Shown here: positions 35,412 through 44,369 of the stretch, piece by piece
Layout of the letters: each line of letters starts with the position of its first letter
How positions within the stretch are numbered: the stretch's first letter is position 1
Assembly: GCF_024170285.1 (NCBI RefSeq)
Contig: NZ_JALJXV010000012.1
Span: 62,001-126,000, forward strand
Reading direction: 5' to 3'
From: Natronocella acetinitrilica
Lineage (GTDB): Bacteria; Pseudomonadota; Gammaproteobacteria; Nitrococcales; Aquisalimonadaceae
Length of the DNA: 64,000 bases
The notes under the pieces: generated by a model
The model's input: only the letters and a program-made list of their open reading frames with translations
Databases searched by the model: none
What the model was told of the DNA's origin: nothing
Position numbers and translations under genes: made by a program

Positions 35412-36419
35412 ATGCGGGTCATCATTACCGGCGGTGCCGGATTCATCGGGCAGAAACTGGCCGCGGCAATCGCCCGGGCCGGCACTCTGCCGGGCCCCGA
35501 TGGTGGCGAGGCCGTCCGGGAGCTGGTCCTGTTCGACCAGGCGGAAGCGACGCCGCCTCCGGAAGCCCGGGTTGCTATACACACGGTCGCCGGTGACATT
35601 GCCGATACCGCCGCTCTGGATGCACTGTTCGCGGGTGGTGCCGACGTGGTCTATCACCTGGCGTCGGTGGTGAGCGCTGCCGCCGAGGCTGACTTCGAAC
35701 TGGGCATGGGCGTGAACTTCGACGGCACACGTGCCGTTCTGGAGGCGAGTCGAAAGGCCGGCGGCGGTGCGACGCGTTTCATCTTCACCAGCTCTGTTGC
35801 CGTGTTCGGTGGCGACCTGCCCCCGGTGGTGGAAGACCACACCGCGCCGATGCCGCAGAACTCCTACGGCATTCAGAAGGCAATGGCGGAATTGCTGGTC
35901 AGCGACTATTCCCGACGCGGCTTCGTTGACGGCCGAGCCCTTCGCCTGCCGACCATCGCAGTGCGGCCCGGTCGGCCCAACAAGGCTGCCTCCACGTTCG
36001 CCAGCAGCATTATTCGTGAGCCGCTCCAGGGCGAGGAGGCAGTGCTGCCTGTACCCGAAGAGTTGGCCATGTTCGTCTTGTCACCACGCCAGGCGATTCA
36101 GGCGCTGGTCCACGCTGCCGGCATTTCGGCGGCGGATTTCGGTGGTAGCCGCAGCGTCATGCTCCCGGGCATTCGTGTCACCGTGGGCGAGATGATCTCG
36201 GCACTGCGGCGGGTTGGCGGCGATGCGGCGGTGGCGCGAATCCGGCGCGAACCGGATCCCACTATCGAGACGATCGTTGGCGGCTGGCCGGCGGATTTCA
36301 ACACCGCCAAGGCAGAACGGCTCGGCTTCCAGCGTGACGATGGAATCGACGCTATCGTAGAGGCCTTCATCGAGGACGATATGCTGCCCGACGGCCGCGC
36401 TGCGCTCGGGCGATCCTGA
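35412..36419 (+). CDS. denD: NAD-dependent epimerase/dehydratase family, D-erythronate dehydrogenase-like
   Basis: 335 residues from ATG 35412 with TGGAG upstream. The NAD motif TGGAGFIGQKLAAAI and the active-site pair in NSYGIQKAMAELL (YxxxK) mark an extended SDR. The sequence FTSSVAVFGGDLPPVVEDHT and RPGRPNKAASTFASSIIREP resembles DenD, which oxidises D-erythronate to 2-oxo-tetronate. The isomerase OtnI that should connect DenD and OtnK is not in the window. Confidence 0.8.
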   Translation: MRVIITGGAGFIGQKLAAAIARAGTLPGPDGGEAVRELVLFDQAEATPPPEARVAIHTVAGDIADTAALDALFAGGADVVYHLASVVSAAAEADFELGMGVNFDGTRAVLEASRKAGGGATRFIFTSSVAVFGGDLPPVVEDHTAPMPQNSYGIQKAMAELLVSDYSRRGFVDGRALRLPTIAVRPGRPNKAASTFASSIIREPLQGEEAVLPVPEELAMFVLSPRQAIQALVHAAGISAADFGGSRSVMLPGIRVTVGEMISALRRVGGDAAVARIRREPDPTIETIVGGWPADFNTAKAERLGFQRDDGIDAIVEAFIEDDMLPDGRAALGRS

Positions 36420-36556
36420 GCGGTTGCAAGGCCCGAAAACCCTGCAAAACAGCCAGGGGCCAGAATCGTCGAGGCCTCAAGGGCTTGGCATCGCATTTCC
36501 GCCGAATGCGGTGTTAGGCTTGACCGTAGAGTGACTGCGGGACAACGCAACTGGCC

Positions 36557-38284
36557 ATGAACGCACCTGAGCTTTCCGAGCACTCGGCGGCTGCCCTCAT
36601 TGCCCGCTTTCTCAAGGGTCGTGGGGTCGACCGGGTGTTCGCCCTCTGCGGCGGACACATCATGCCGATCTGGATGAAGCTCGATGCCCTGGGAATCCGT
36701 ATCATCGACGTCCGGGACGAGCGGGCGGCGGTGCACATGGCCCATGCCCACGCGGAACTGACTGGTGGCCTCGGGGTGGCAATGATCACGGCGGGGCCCG
36801 GCGTCACCAACGGCATGACCGGGATCGCAAATGCCCACGTCTCGCGGGCGCCGGTGCTGATTCTCTCGGGCCTGCCACCGACACCCCAGGAGAATCGCGG
36901 CGCGCTCCAGGACATGGTGCACGTGGACCTGGTCCGCTCGATTACCCGTTACGCACGGACGGTGCGCGAGCCGAGCCTGGTCCTCCAGGAGCTTGCCGAG
37001 GCGGTTTCACGGGCCTTCGGCGAGGGCGGTGACCCGGGGCCGGCCTATCTCGATTTCCCCATCGACACCCTGCGCGGTGAAATCCCCGGGCACATGGTAC
37101 TGGACGAGCACCTCCGCCCGGCGCCGCGCAAGCGCATGCCCGCGGAACCGCAGGCCGTGGCGGAGGCGGTGGAGATTCTCTGGTCGGCGAGGCGGCCGTT
37201 GGTCATCAGCGGTCGTGGGGCCCGGGAGGCTGGCAAGGAGCTGGAACGGTTCCTGGATGCCCTCGGCGCCGTCTACCTGGATACCGGCGAGAGCAAGGGG
37301 CTCCTGGGCGATGATCATCCATCGGTGGTCGGCGCCATGCGCGGCAAGGTCATGGGCGAGGCGGATGTCGTGCTCACTCTGGGCCGTCGCCTGGATTTCC
37401 AGCTTGCCTACGGCTCGCCGGCGGTGTTCGGGGAGGCGCGATTCATCCGGATCGCGGACGCACCGTCGGAGCTGCGGGACAATCGGCGGGGAGTGGTGGA
37501 AATGCTTGCCAACCCTGCAGAGGCCCTGCGGGCGATGGTCGATGAGGCGGGAAGTCGTCGGTCCGCCGTTGACCGGGACTGGGCCGAGGGGCTCCGTGCC
37601 CGCCACGAGGAGCGGGCGGAAAAGCTCTACCGCACCATGCGCGAGGCGCCATCCGACGACCAGGGGCGCATGCATCCCAATCGTCTGCTCGCGGGGCTGC
37701 GGGAGAAGCTCCCCGCGAACGCCACCGTTATTGCCGATGGCGGTGACTTCCTGAGCTTCGCCCGCGTGGGCTTGCCCGCGGGTGTCTACCTGGATCCGGG
37801 TTCCCTGGGATGCCTTGGCGTTGGCGTGCCCTTTGGGATCGCAGCGGCACTGAACGATCCGGATACCCCTGTGCTGGTCGCGACCGGAGACGGCTCCTTC
37901 GGGTTCAACGCCATGGAAATCGACACGGCGGTACGTCATCGGGCGCCGGTGCTGATCGTCGTGGCCAATAACGGCGCCTGGCAGATCGAGGTGCACGATC
38001 AGCAGACCAGTTACGGCAAGGTCGTGGGCAGCCGGCTTCAGTTCGCCGATTACGCGGCGATGGCACGGGGCCTGGGGATGCATGCCGAACGCGTCGAGCG
38101 CCCGGAAGACCTGGCCGCGGCGATTGACCGGGCCATGGCCAATCGCCCGGCGCTGCTGGACGTCATCGTGACGCCGGAGGCGGTGTCGGCCGATGCCAGG
38201 TCAGGCCTGGCGTGGATACCGGACCTCCAGCCCCTTGCCGCATGGCACGAGGCGGAGGTGCGCTGGCGGAGTGGGGGTAGCTAA
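36557..38284 (+). CDS. ThDP-dependent enzyme, acetolactate synthase superfamily, substrate unknown
   Basis: 575 residues. It has the cofactor glutamate in IIDVRDERAAVHMAHAHAEL and the ThDP/Mg site ATGDGSFGFNAMEI with VANNGAWQIEVHDQQTSYGK. The three-domain order is that of acetolactate synthase, glyoxylate carboligase and oxalyl-CoA decarboxylase, without the decisive residues of any that I can recognise. It follows denD by 137 bases and may extend that pathway or be independent. Confidence 0.8.
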   Translation: MNAPELSEHSAAALIARFLKGRGVDRVFALCGGHIMPIWMKLDALGIRIIDVRDERAAVHMAHAHAELTGGLGVAMITAGPGVTNGMTGIANAHVSRAPVLILSGLPPTPQENRGALQDMVHVDLVRSITRYARTVREPSLVLQELAEAVSRAFGEGGDPGPAYLDFPIDTLRGEIPGHMVLDEHLRPAPRKRMPAEPQAVAEAVEILWSARRPLVISGRGAREAGKELERFLDALGAVYLDTGESKGLLGDDHPSVVGAMRGKVMGEADVVLTLGRRLDFQLAYGSPAVFGEARFIRIADAPSELRDNRRGVVEMLANPAEALRAMVDEAGSRRSAVDRDWAEGLRARHEERAEKLYRTMREAPSDDQGRMHPNRLLAGLREKLPANATVIADGGDFLSFARVGLPAGVYLDPGSLGCLGVGVPFGIAAALNDPDTPVLVATGDGSFGFNAMEIDTAVRHRAPVLIVVANNGAWQIEVHDQQTSYGKVVGSRLQFADYAAMARGLGMHAERVERPEDLAAAIDRAMANRPALLDVIVTPEAVSADARSGLAWIPDLQPLAAWHEAEVRWRSGGS

Positions 38285-38440
38285 GCAAGCGCCCAGTGAG
38301 CCTGGCCAATGAGGACGTTCCCCGCCGCGCGCATTTCCATCCCTGCTTCGCCGTCCCTCCGATGGATGGTCTGCCTCGCTGTGAGAACGCTTGTCATTCG
38401 CCGGATAGCCACCACACGACCCACGGAGCGTTCATCAACG

Positions 38441-39838
38441 CTATCCGGAGGTTCGAGCTCGCCGCGGATACCCACGCATGCCGAGTCCCGCAAGCGCTAG
38501 CAGGAACAGCAGGGAGAGGACGTGATCTTGCCCGGAGGCCAGGCTGCAGCCACCCCCGGACCCGCCGCCGCCACCACCACCACTGGATTCGGAGTCATCA
38601 TCCCCCGTGTCCGTACCGCCGTTCTGGTCACCGTTTGTCCCGGAGTCGCCGTCTGGATCCTGCTGGTTCGGGGTGCCGTTCGCAGCCGCACTGAGCCAAT
38701 ACACGAAGATAGTGCCGTGATCGGTCTGGCCCACGAGGTTTCCTTCCGTGAGCGCGAACAGGTCTCCGTTGCTGGTCAGCATGACGCTCTTGGTGCCAAT
38801 GGACAGGGGTGGCCCCAGACCCTCCACTTCGCCGTTGGGTGTGCGGCGGTAGATCCGGAAGGCGGTGCCGTAGAGTGTGCCGTCCTGGTCGAAGACCACG
38901 CCACGTTGGGGTGTTACAACGGGAGTGAAGCCTATGCTGACGAACTCGTGCAGCAGCTCCAGACCCTCGCTGCTGGTGTAGCGAAACAGCGTGCCGAAGG
39001 CTCCCGAAGACTGCGGACCGTCGAACGGAGCCACTCCGTAGATTGCTCCGTCCGGGCCAAGGGCTAGCGGTGCGGAGGGCGAACGGCCTGTCACGTCTCG
39101 TTTGAAGTGATGAAGGACCGTGAAATCTCCTCCGAGGGTGACACGGAACAGCGTGCCGTCCCCGTGCTGGCCCGCGAATCGGGCAACGCCGTATAGATGA
39201 CCGTCCTCCCCCTGGATCAGCCCGCCTTCGGTGCCGCGGCCGTGAAGATCAGAGTCCTGCTCGTGCAGGATCGTGACAGTATCCTTGCCGTCATAACGAA
39301 AGATCGTTCCGTTGATCGTGGGATGGGGCAGGCTGGTACCGGTGCTTGTGCCGTACCAGTTTCCGTCGGAGGCCAGCAGCAGTGCGCCACCCGGCGACCG
39401 TGGGCTGTCCAGGGTGCCGAAATGGTGCGCCGTGGTGATCGTGCCGTTCTGGGTAACCCGAAAGATGGTGCCGTTGCCATTTGCCCCACCCTCGCGGGCG
39501 GTGCCGAAGAACGCGTTCTCGCCCGGAATCGCGGTAAGCCCCATCTGCGGTTCGCACCCCGTCTGTGCCCGAATCAGATTGATGCGCCAATTGGCGTCGA
39601 ACTGCCCGTCGAGAGAGATCCGGAAGACGCTGCCGCAGTTGTCGGCGCCACCGGCGCTGGTGACACCGTAAAGGAAACCGTCGGTGCCCTCGGTCAGGCG
39701 GCCGACCGGAGCGGTGCCGTCCTGTCCGTCGAACTGATGCAGAATCTCGGATAGCACGATCTGGGCCGACGACGCGGGCGGTACGAGCAGCAGAAGGCTG
39801 GACAGCGCAAGATAAATCGCAGGTGATCGCATTGCCAT
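38441..39838 (-). CDS. GloVer-repeat surface protein with C-terminal sorting signal
   Basis: 465 residues. A signal peptide (1-24) is followed by at least seven repeats of the Gloeo/Verruco (TIGR03803-like) type: GSVFRIS, GTIFRVTQNG, GTIFRYDG, GTLFRVTLGGDFTVLHHF, GTLFRYTS. The tail has an acidic spacer, a run of glycines, then GGGCSLASGQ, a membrane helix and basic residues (YPRRARTSG). This resembles the GlyGly-CTERM/JDVT/MYXO class of sorting signals, in which a peptidase cleaves and may lipidate or anchor the protein. The protein is predicted to form a beta-propeller at the cell surface. No sorting peptidase gene is in the window. Confidence 0.75.
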   Translation of the reverse strand: MAMRSPAIYLALSSLLLLVPPASSAQIVLSEILHQFDGQDGTAPVGRLTEGTDGFLYGVTSAGGADNCGSVFRISLDGQFDANWRINLIRAQTGCEPQMGLTAIPGENAFFGTAREGGANGNGTIFRVTQNGTITTAHHFGTLDSPRSPGGALLLASDGNWYGTSTGTSLPHPTINGTIFRYDGKDTVTILHEQDSDLHGRGTEGGLIQGEDGHLYGVARFAGQHGDGTLFRVTLGGDFTVLHHFKRDVTGRSPSAPLALGPDGAIYGVAPFDGPQSSGAFGTLFRYTSSEGLELLHEFVSIGFTPVVTPQRGVVFDQDGTLYGTAFRIYRRTPNGEVEGLGPPLSIGTKSVMLTSNGDLFALTEGNLVGQTDHGTIFVYWLSAAANGTPNQQDPDGDSGTNGDQNGGTDTGDDDSESSGGGGGGGSGGGCSLASGQDHVLSLLFLLALAGLGMRGYPRRARTSG

Positions 39839-40036
39839 TCCTCCCCGGAAGTGGTTGCGTACTGCGTGCGAAAATAGGATGCAATCTTTATGCGCAATTC
39901 AGTTTTATTTTTTCTTTCAAATATATGGAACAGCTACCCTGGTGGCGGCACGGTTTATTTGTAAATTTTGCCGACACCACTCAGCGGGGCTTCGATGAGC
40001 ATTCCCGCAGCCCCTGCCAGGTGGGTTTACGCGGGT

Positions 40037-40320
40037 TCATATTCCGCGAAAGGCGAAGGGCTCCGTCGCGATGAAGTTCCGCAGCGCATGGCCGGCGTAT
40101 ACCTCGCCACCATGAAGCTGAAGCTTCTTCACCTGGGCGTCAGCGGAGAAATCCACGTCTTTCAGATCAACCCAGAGTACATTGGGTGTCAGCACGTTTT
40201 CGAAGAAGTAAACCCAATGCTTCTGATCTGCGACAACCCGCCAGCGAGTGCTCGATATATGGGGCTGCCCTTCAGTTTGGAAACCTTCATTCCCGGGTGC
40301 ATTGCAAACACAAAGCGAGA
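40037..40320 (-). pseudogene. C-terminal remnant of a choloylglycine hydrolase / linear amide C-N hydrolase
   Basis: Reading the minus strand to a stop at 40037-40039 gives about 90 residues with no start codon. They include STRWRVVADQKHWVYFFENV, TPNVLWVDLKDVDFSADAQV and ATEPFAFRGI. This is the C-terminal beta-strand pattern of Ntn-type linear amide hydrolases (bile salt hydrolase/penicillin V acylase group). The catalytic N-terminus (Cys2) and over 200 residues are missing, replaced by the hemolysin III gene region. The reading is by eye and should be tested by a profile search. Confidence 0.6.
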
Positions 40321-40397
40321 TAGCGAGAGAACGGATGGCCGGTTATCATATCTCCCTTACCGGGTGACGCTGCCGAAGAGCACCAGAGGACCACTGA

Positions 40398-41075
40398 ATG
40401 GGGCTTGCATTACGCGCGTACAGCGACCTGGAGCAGGCGGTGGACCGATACCTGCACTGGGCCGGCCTGGCAGTGGCCGTTGCAGCCGGGACGTTGCTGG
40501 TGGTCGTCGCCAGCGTCTCCGGCAAGCCGGTCGTCTGGTTGAGCGTGGCGCTCTATGTGGCGGGGCTCTTGGCCATGTTGACCTGCTCCGCGATGGCCAA
40601 CCATTTCTTGCATGACCGTTCACCCCGAAGTCGTTGGTTGGAAAGGCTGGATCACTCGGCCATCTTCTTCATGATTGCGGCCACCTACAGCCCCTTCGCC
40701 ATTGGCGCCATGGGTGGGGCTTGGGGTTGGCGCCTGTTTCTGTTCGTCTGGTCGGTAGCGCTGCTGGGTATCGGCGTGAAGCTGCTCACCCGCGGGGGGT
40801 TGAGCTATCGCTGGTCGATCTCACTGTACCTGGTGCTTGGCTGGAGCATCCTGCCGGTGCTGCAGCCGTTGCTGTCCGCCGTGTCCACCGCCGCGCTGGC
40901 GTTGCTACTGGCCGGGGGTCTGCTTTACAGCACTGGCGTGCTCTTCTTCGTGTGGTCGCGCCTACCCTTCCACCACGTGGTGTGGCACGGCTTCGTGCTG
41001 GCCGCAGCCGGCCTTCATTACGCGGCGGTACTGGTGGGCGTGGTGCTGCCTGCGGCCGCCCTGCCTTCGAGCTGA
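40398..41075 (+). CDS. Hemolysin III / PAQR family membrane protein
   Basis: 225 residues with seven membrane segments. Family markers are NHFLHDRSPRSRWLERLDHS (the conserved SxxxH and D/H sites), IFFMIAATYSPFAIGAM, and the terminal histidines of LPFHHVVWHGFVLAAAGLHY. These residues form the metal site of the PAQR/YqfA/HlyIII fold. The bacterial function is membrane homeostasis in some cases and otherwise unknown. Confidence 0.9.
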   Translation: MGLALRAYSDLEQAVDRYLHWAGLAVAVAAGTLLVVVASVSGKPVVWLSVALYVAGLLAMLTCSAMANHFLHDRSPRSRWLERLDHSAIFFMIAATYSPFAIGAMGGAWGWRLFLFVWSVALLGIGVKLLTRGGLSYRWSISLYLVLGWSILPVLQPLLSAVSTAALALLLAGGLLYSTGVLFFVWSRLPFHHVVWHGFVLAAAGLHYAAVLVGVVLPAAALPSS

Positions 41076-41129
41076 ACCAAAGGCCATTGTATTGTCGACC
41101 AACGCGGACGCTGGAGGAAGAGGAGGACC

Positions 41130-41966
41130 ATGCAGCGACAGGTGACATTGCCGAACGGTGAAATCATTCCCGCCCTTGGTCAGGGGACGTGGCACATGGG
41201 CGAACATGCGGCGGAGCATGCCGCCGAGGTCACGGCGCTGCAAGGCGGGTTGGACCAGGGACTCACGCTTATCGATACCGCCGAGATGTACGGTGACGGG
41301 GGTGCCGAGCGCGTGGTGGGGGAAGCCATGGTGGGCCGCCGGGACGAGGTCTTTCTCGTCAGCAAGGTCTTCCCCCATAACGCCAGCAGGGGCGGTGTGT
41401 CGAAGGCTTGCGAACGCAGCCTGAAGCGCCTGGGCACGGACCGGATTGACCTCTACCTGTTGCACTGGCGCGGTGGCGCATCGCTCGCCGAGGCGGTGGC
41501 GGGGTTCCTGGATCTCCAGGCTGCGGGAAAGATCCGGCACTGGGGCGTGAGCAACCTGGACGCGGCGGACCTGCGGGATCTCGAGGATGCCCCCGGCGGC
41601 GGCAACGTCGCGACCAACCAGTTGCTCTACAACCTGGCGGAGCGCGGCATCGAGTGGGACATCCAGCCGTGGCTGCGTCAGCGGGGAATTCCGGTCATGG
41701 CTTACTGCCCGATGGGCCAGGGCATGCTTCCGAGCGACGAGCGCCTGCGGAGGTTCGCCGAACGCCACGGCATCAGCCCGGCCCAGGCTGGGCTGGCCTG
41801 GCTGCTGGATCAGGGGGACGTCATCGCGATCCCGAAGACCCGGACCCCCGAGCGCGTGACAGAGAACCGGGCGGCGCTGGAGATCACGCTCACTGGCGAG
41901 CAGCGCGCCGAGCTTGACCGCCTCTTCCCGCCGCCCGATGGGCCGGGACCGCTGGCGATCGTGTAG
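41130..41966 (+). CDS. Aldo/keto reductase
   Basis: 278 residues with AGGAGG upstream. The TIM-barrel family tetrad is visible: Asp and Tyr in LIDTAEMYGDGGAERVVGEA, Lys in VFLVSKVFPHN, and His in DLYLLHWRG. The C-terminal NADPH site is AIPKTRTPERVTENRAALE. It reduces carbonyls with NADPH; the substrate is unknown. It follows the hemolysin III gene by 54 bases on the same strand. Confidence 0.92.
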   Translation: MQRQVTLPNGEIIPALGQGTWHMGEHAAEHAAEVTALQGGLDQGLTLIDTAEMYGDGGAERVVGEAMVGRRDEVFLVSKVFPHNASRGGVSKACERSLKRLGTDRIDLYLLHWRGGASLAEAVAGFLDLQAAGKIRHWGVSNLDAADLRDLEDAPGGGNVATNQLLYNLAERGIEWDIQPWLRQRGIPVMAYCPMGQGMLPSDERLRRFAERHGISPAQAGLAWLLDQGDVIAIPKTRTPERVTENRAALEITLTGEQRAELDRLFPPPDGPGPLAIV

Positions 41967-42088
41967 GGAAGCGCTGAGATATTGCCCCTCCATCGCCCGG
42001 AAGCGCGCAGGAGTTGTAGCCGATCGATAGGGAATCGGTCGCCGGGATGAAGAGGGGCACTTCGGTCGGTTCGCTGATGCCCATCGGA

Positions 42089-42364
42089 TCAGTGCCCCTC
42101 GGCTTCACCTTCAGCTTCACCTTCGGCTTCAGCCTCGCCTTCGGCTTCAGCCTCGCCTTCGGCTACGCCTTCTCCCTCGCCCTCGGCTTCTCCCTCAGCC
42201 TCACCAACGGCCGTCATGAGATAGCCTTTCTCGCTTGTCGCATCAGAGACAATTGCGTGTAGTGCCGAGCCGCCGGCAACGATCGCCAGGACCGGTGCGG
42301 CGTACGCCATACTCCTGGACAGCGTCTGCAGCAGGTTTCTTCGCTGCATGTTTTCTTCAGACAT
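42089..42364 (-). CDS. Small signal-bearing protein with Gly/Glu/Ala repeat tail
   Basis: 91 residues from an ATG with a very strong AAGGAGGAG site, so I consider it real. Residues 8-35 (RRNLLQTLSRSMAYAAPVLA) look like a twin-arginine signal or anchor. Residues about 53-90 consist only of G, E, A and V in GEAE/AEGE units, giving a highly acidic disordered tail ending GH. It lies 32 bases after doxX in the same direction and is probably cotranscribed. No family is recognised. Confidence 0.7.
   Translation of the reverse strand: MSEENMQRRNLLQTLSRSMAYAAPVLAIVAGGSALHAIVSDATSEKGYLMTAVGEAEGEAEGEGEGVAEGEAEAEGEAEAEGEAEGEAEGH
42100..42205. repeat. Short tandem repeats encoding the Gly/Glu tail
   Basis: On the plus strand, units of the type cttcggcttcagcctcgc recur with small variations (12- and 18-bp periods), encoding GEAE/AEGE on the minus strand. 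Slippage could change tail length. Confidence 0.8.
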
Positions 42365-42396
42365 GGCTCCTCCTTAAATGTCGATCGTTGCCGCGC

Positions 42397-42816
42397 TCAG
42401 ATTTCATTCCCGCGCGCCAGAACATAGATCGCCACCAGCAGCAGACTGACCTGGAACATCATGCCGCCCATCGGGTGGGTAACCGTGGGCATGAAATGCC
42501 ACTGCCCCCAGTGCGCCATGACGATCGCACCAAGCATGACGGGCACGGCCATTGCGGCGCCCAGGCGCGTTACCCAGCCGCTGGTGAAGGCACCGATGAC
42601 GACGAACACGCCCGCCCCGATCTCTGCCAGCGCGACCATCGTGGCGACGAAAACCGGCAGGTCGACTACGCCTGCAAACTCAGCGATGCCACCACCCATG
42701 AACTTGTCGATGCCCATGTAAGTGAAAACGCTGGCTAGCAGAAAACGCAGCAGCCAGTGGGTATGCAAACCGAACCTGTCCAGTGCAGCATCACCGGTAT
42801 TGATTGGCGCACTCAT
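42397..42816 (-). CDS. DoxX-family membrane protein
   Basis: 139 residues, four membrane segments, DoxX-type opening LLRFLLASVFTYMGIDKFMG and the AEIGAGVFVVIGAF block. The histidine-rich region MAHWGQWHFMPTVTHPMGGM is notable. DoxX proteins are small membrane subunits or quinone/redox-linked proteins of varied function. It is the first gene of a two-gene operon with the Gly/Glu-repeat protein. Confidence 0.82.
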   Translation of the reverse strand: MSAPINTGDAALDRFGLHTHWLLRFLLASVFTYMGIDKFMGGGIAEFAGVVDLPVFVATMVALAEIGAGVFVVIGAFTSGWVTRLGAAMAVPVMLGAIVMAHWGQWHFMPTVTHPMGGMMFQVSLLLVAIYVLARGNEI

Positions 42817-43088
42817 GGACGCCCTCCCTTTCCTGGCTCTGACTCACGCTCGGGTGAGTCCGGTAGCGGTGAATGACTTTGTTTCTGGGCGGCACACTAG
42901 CGTTGATCAGGCTGGGCTTGAATCCGTAGTTACACGCACTTCTTTGGACTCAGCGCTGAGTTATTGTCATCGGATCGTGGGTTTGCGTCTCTGGCTCCGT
43001 CTCATCATCACTTCGGAATGAGCCACTGTTGCGATGTTCCGCAAGACAGACGTATGTCACCGTCGCCCGCAAGCAAGGGAGAGATACC

Positions 43089-44279
43089 GTGCCGCATTCC
43101 GTGTTGGAGCCCTTACACCTCCCATGTGGCGGGATTCTGAAGAACCGGTTGGTGAAATCGGCCATGTCCGATTCACTGGGTGATGGTCGGGGTAATCCAA
43201 CCGCTACCCAGATTCGCCTCTACGAACGCTGGGCACAGGGTGGCGCCGCGCTCTCGCTGATCGGCGAGGTGCAGGTGGATCCGCGTTTCCCGGAGAAGCC
43301 GGGCAATCTCGTACTGGGGCCGACCACGAATCGTGCTGCGGTGCGGGAATTGACCCACCGCGCCGCCATCGACGACGCGCACATTTGGCCACAGCTCGGC
43401 CATGCCGGTGCGTTGGCCCATCCGCCCCTTAGCATGCCGAAAGGCCCGTCACCGCTGGACGTCGAGGGTCTGCGCTGTGAAGGGATGAGTGCGGAGGAGG
43501 TGGCGGCGCTCCCGGCACAGTACGCGGAAGCGGCGGCGCAGGCCAAGGCGCTCGGTTTCACGGGTGTGCAGATTCATGCCGGTCACGGGTTTCTGCTGAG
43601 CCAGTTCCTATCGCCTCTGTTCAATCAACGCAGCGATGCATGGGGTGGCGATGTCAGAGCGCGGACGCGCGTCGTGGTTGAGATAGTCGCGGCTGTGCGT
43701 CAGCAGGTCGGGCCAGCGTTTCCCGTTGGTATCAAGATAAACACCAGCGATCAACTGGTCGGCGGGCTCACGGCGGACGAGGGTCTGGAGGTAGTTCGTA
43801 TCCTGGATGGCACGTCGCTCGATTTGATCGAGTTCAGTGGCGGAACCTACTTTCCGGGTGCGCCGTCGGCCTCGGATAGCCTCGGTGGCGGCCCGTATTT
43901 CATCGATTTTGCCCGCCGCGCCCGCCCGCTGACGAGGAAGCCGCTGGTCACGACCGGGGGGTTCAAGACACGCGACCAGGTCGTGGAAGCTGTTGCAAGC
44001 GGCGTCACCGATGCAGTTGGTCTCGCCCGGGCGCTAGTGCTCGATCCCGCTCTTCCGGCACGCTGGATTAGCGCCATGAACGAGGAGGTCGATGATCCTT
44101 CGTTCCCGCGCTTCCGGGACCCGCCGCCGGAGGGCATCACGGCGTGGTACACCCAGCGCCTGACGGCAATCGGTGAGGATGAGGAAGGTGATTACGGCCT
44201 GTCGCTGCAGGAGGCGATTGCCGCCTATCAAGGGCGTGACCAGGCTCGAGTCCAGAACTGGCGCGAGAGATTTGAATAG
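43089..44279 (+). CDS. NADH:flavin oxidoreductase, Old Yellow Enzyme family
   Basis: 396 residues from GTG 43089 (preceded by AGGGAG); an in-frame ATG at 43029 has no ribosome site. It is a single-domain FMN TIM barrel: LKNRLVKSAMSDSLGDGRGN, the active-site region QLGHAGALAHP, and GVQIHAGHGFLLSQFLSPLF with the substrate-binding pair HxGH. The C-terminus shows TTGGFKTRDQVVEAVASGVT. Such enzymes reduce activated C=C bonds with NAD(P)H. It precedes the sigma-54 block but is separated from it by 574 bases. Confidence 0.9.
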   Translation: MPHSVLEPLHLPCGGILKNRLVKSAMSDSLGDGRGNPTATQIRLYERWAQGGAALSLIGEVQVDPRFPEKPGNLVLGPTTNRAAVRELTHRAAIDDAHIWPQLGHAGALAHPPLSMPKGPSPLDVEGLRCEGMSAEEVAALPAQYAEAAAQAKALGFTGVQIHAGHGFLLSQFLSPLFNQRSDAWGGDVRARTRVVVEIVAAVRQQVGPAFPVGIKINTSDQLVGGLTADEGLEVVRILDGTSLDLIEFSGGTYFPGAPSASDSLGGGPYFIDFARRARPLTRKPLVTTGGFKTRDQVVEAVASGVTDAVGLARALVLDPALPARWISAMNEEVDDPSFPRFRDPPPEGITAWYTQRLTAIGEDEEGDYGLSLQEAIAAYQGRDQARVQNWRERFE

Positions 44280-44369
44280 TCCGCATTGGAGTGCGAAAGA
44301 CTCGGGCTTTTCGTACGGTGCCAGTTTCCCTGCGCTGTTCAGGAAGCGCTGAAGTATTCACACCGTTGC

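Noticed and set aside
39968-40615. Plus-strand frame spanning the choloylglycine remnant and the start of hemolysin III
   Set aside because: The minus-strand remnant and the hemolysin III frame explain the same bases better, and no ribosome site is present.
42100-42205. Repeat array considered as CRISPR
   Set aside because: The units are contiguous and in-frame coding repeats with no spacers. No cas gene is present.
42047-42262. Phe/Ser/Leu-rich plus-strand frame with repeats
   Set aside because: It is the complement of the GEAE repeat gene, which has the strong ribosome site.
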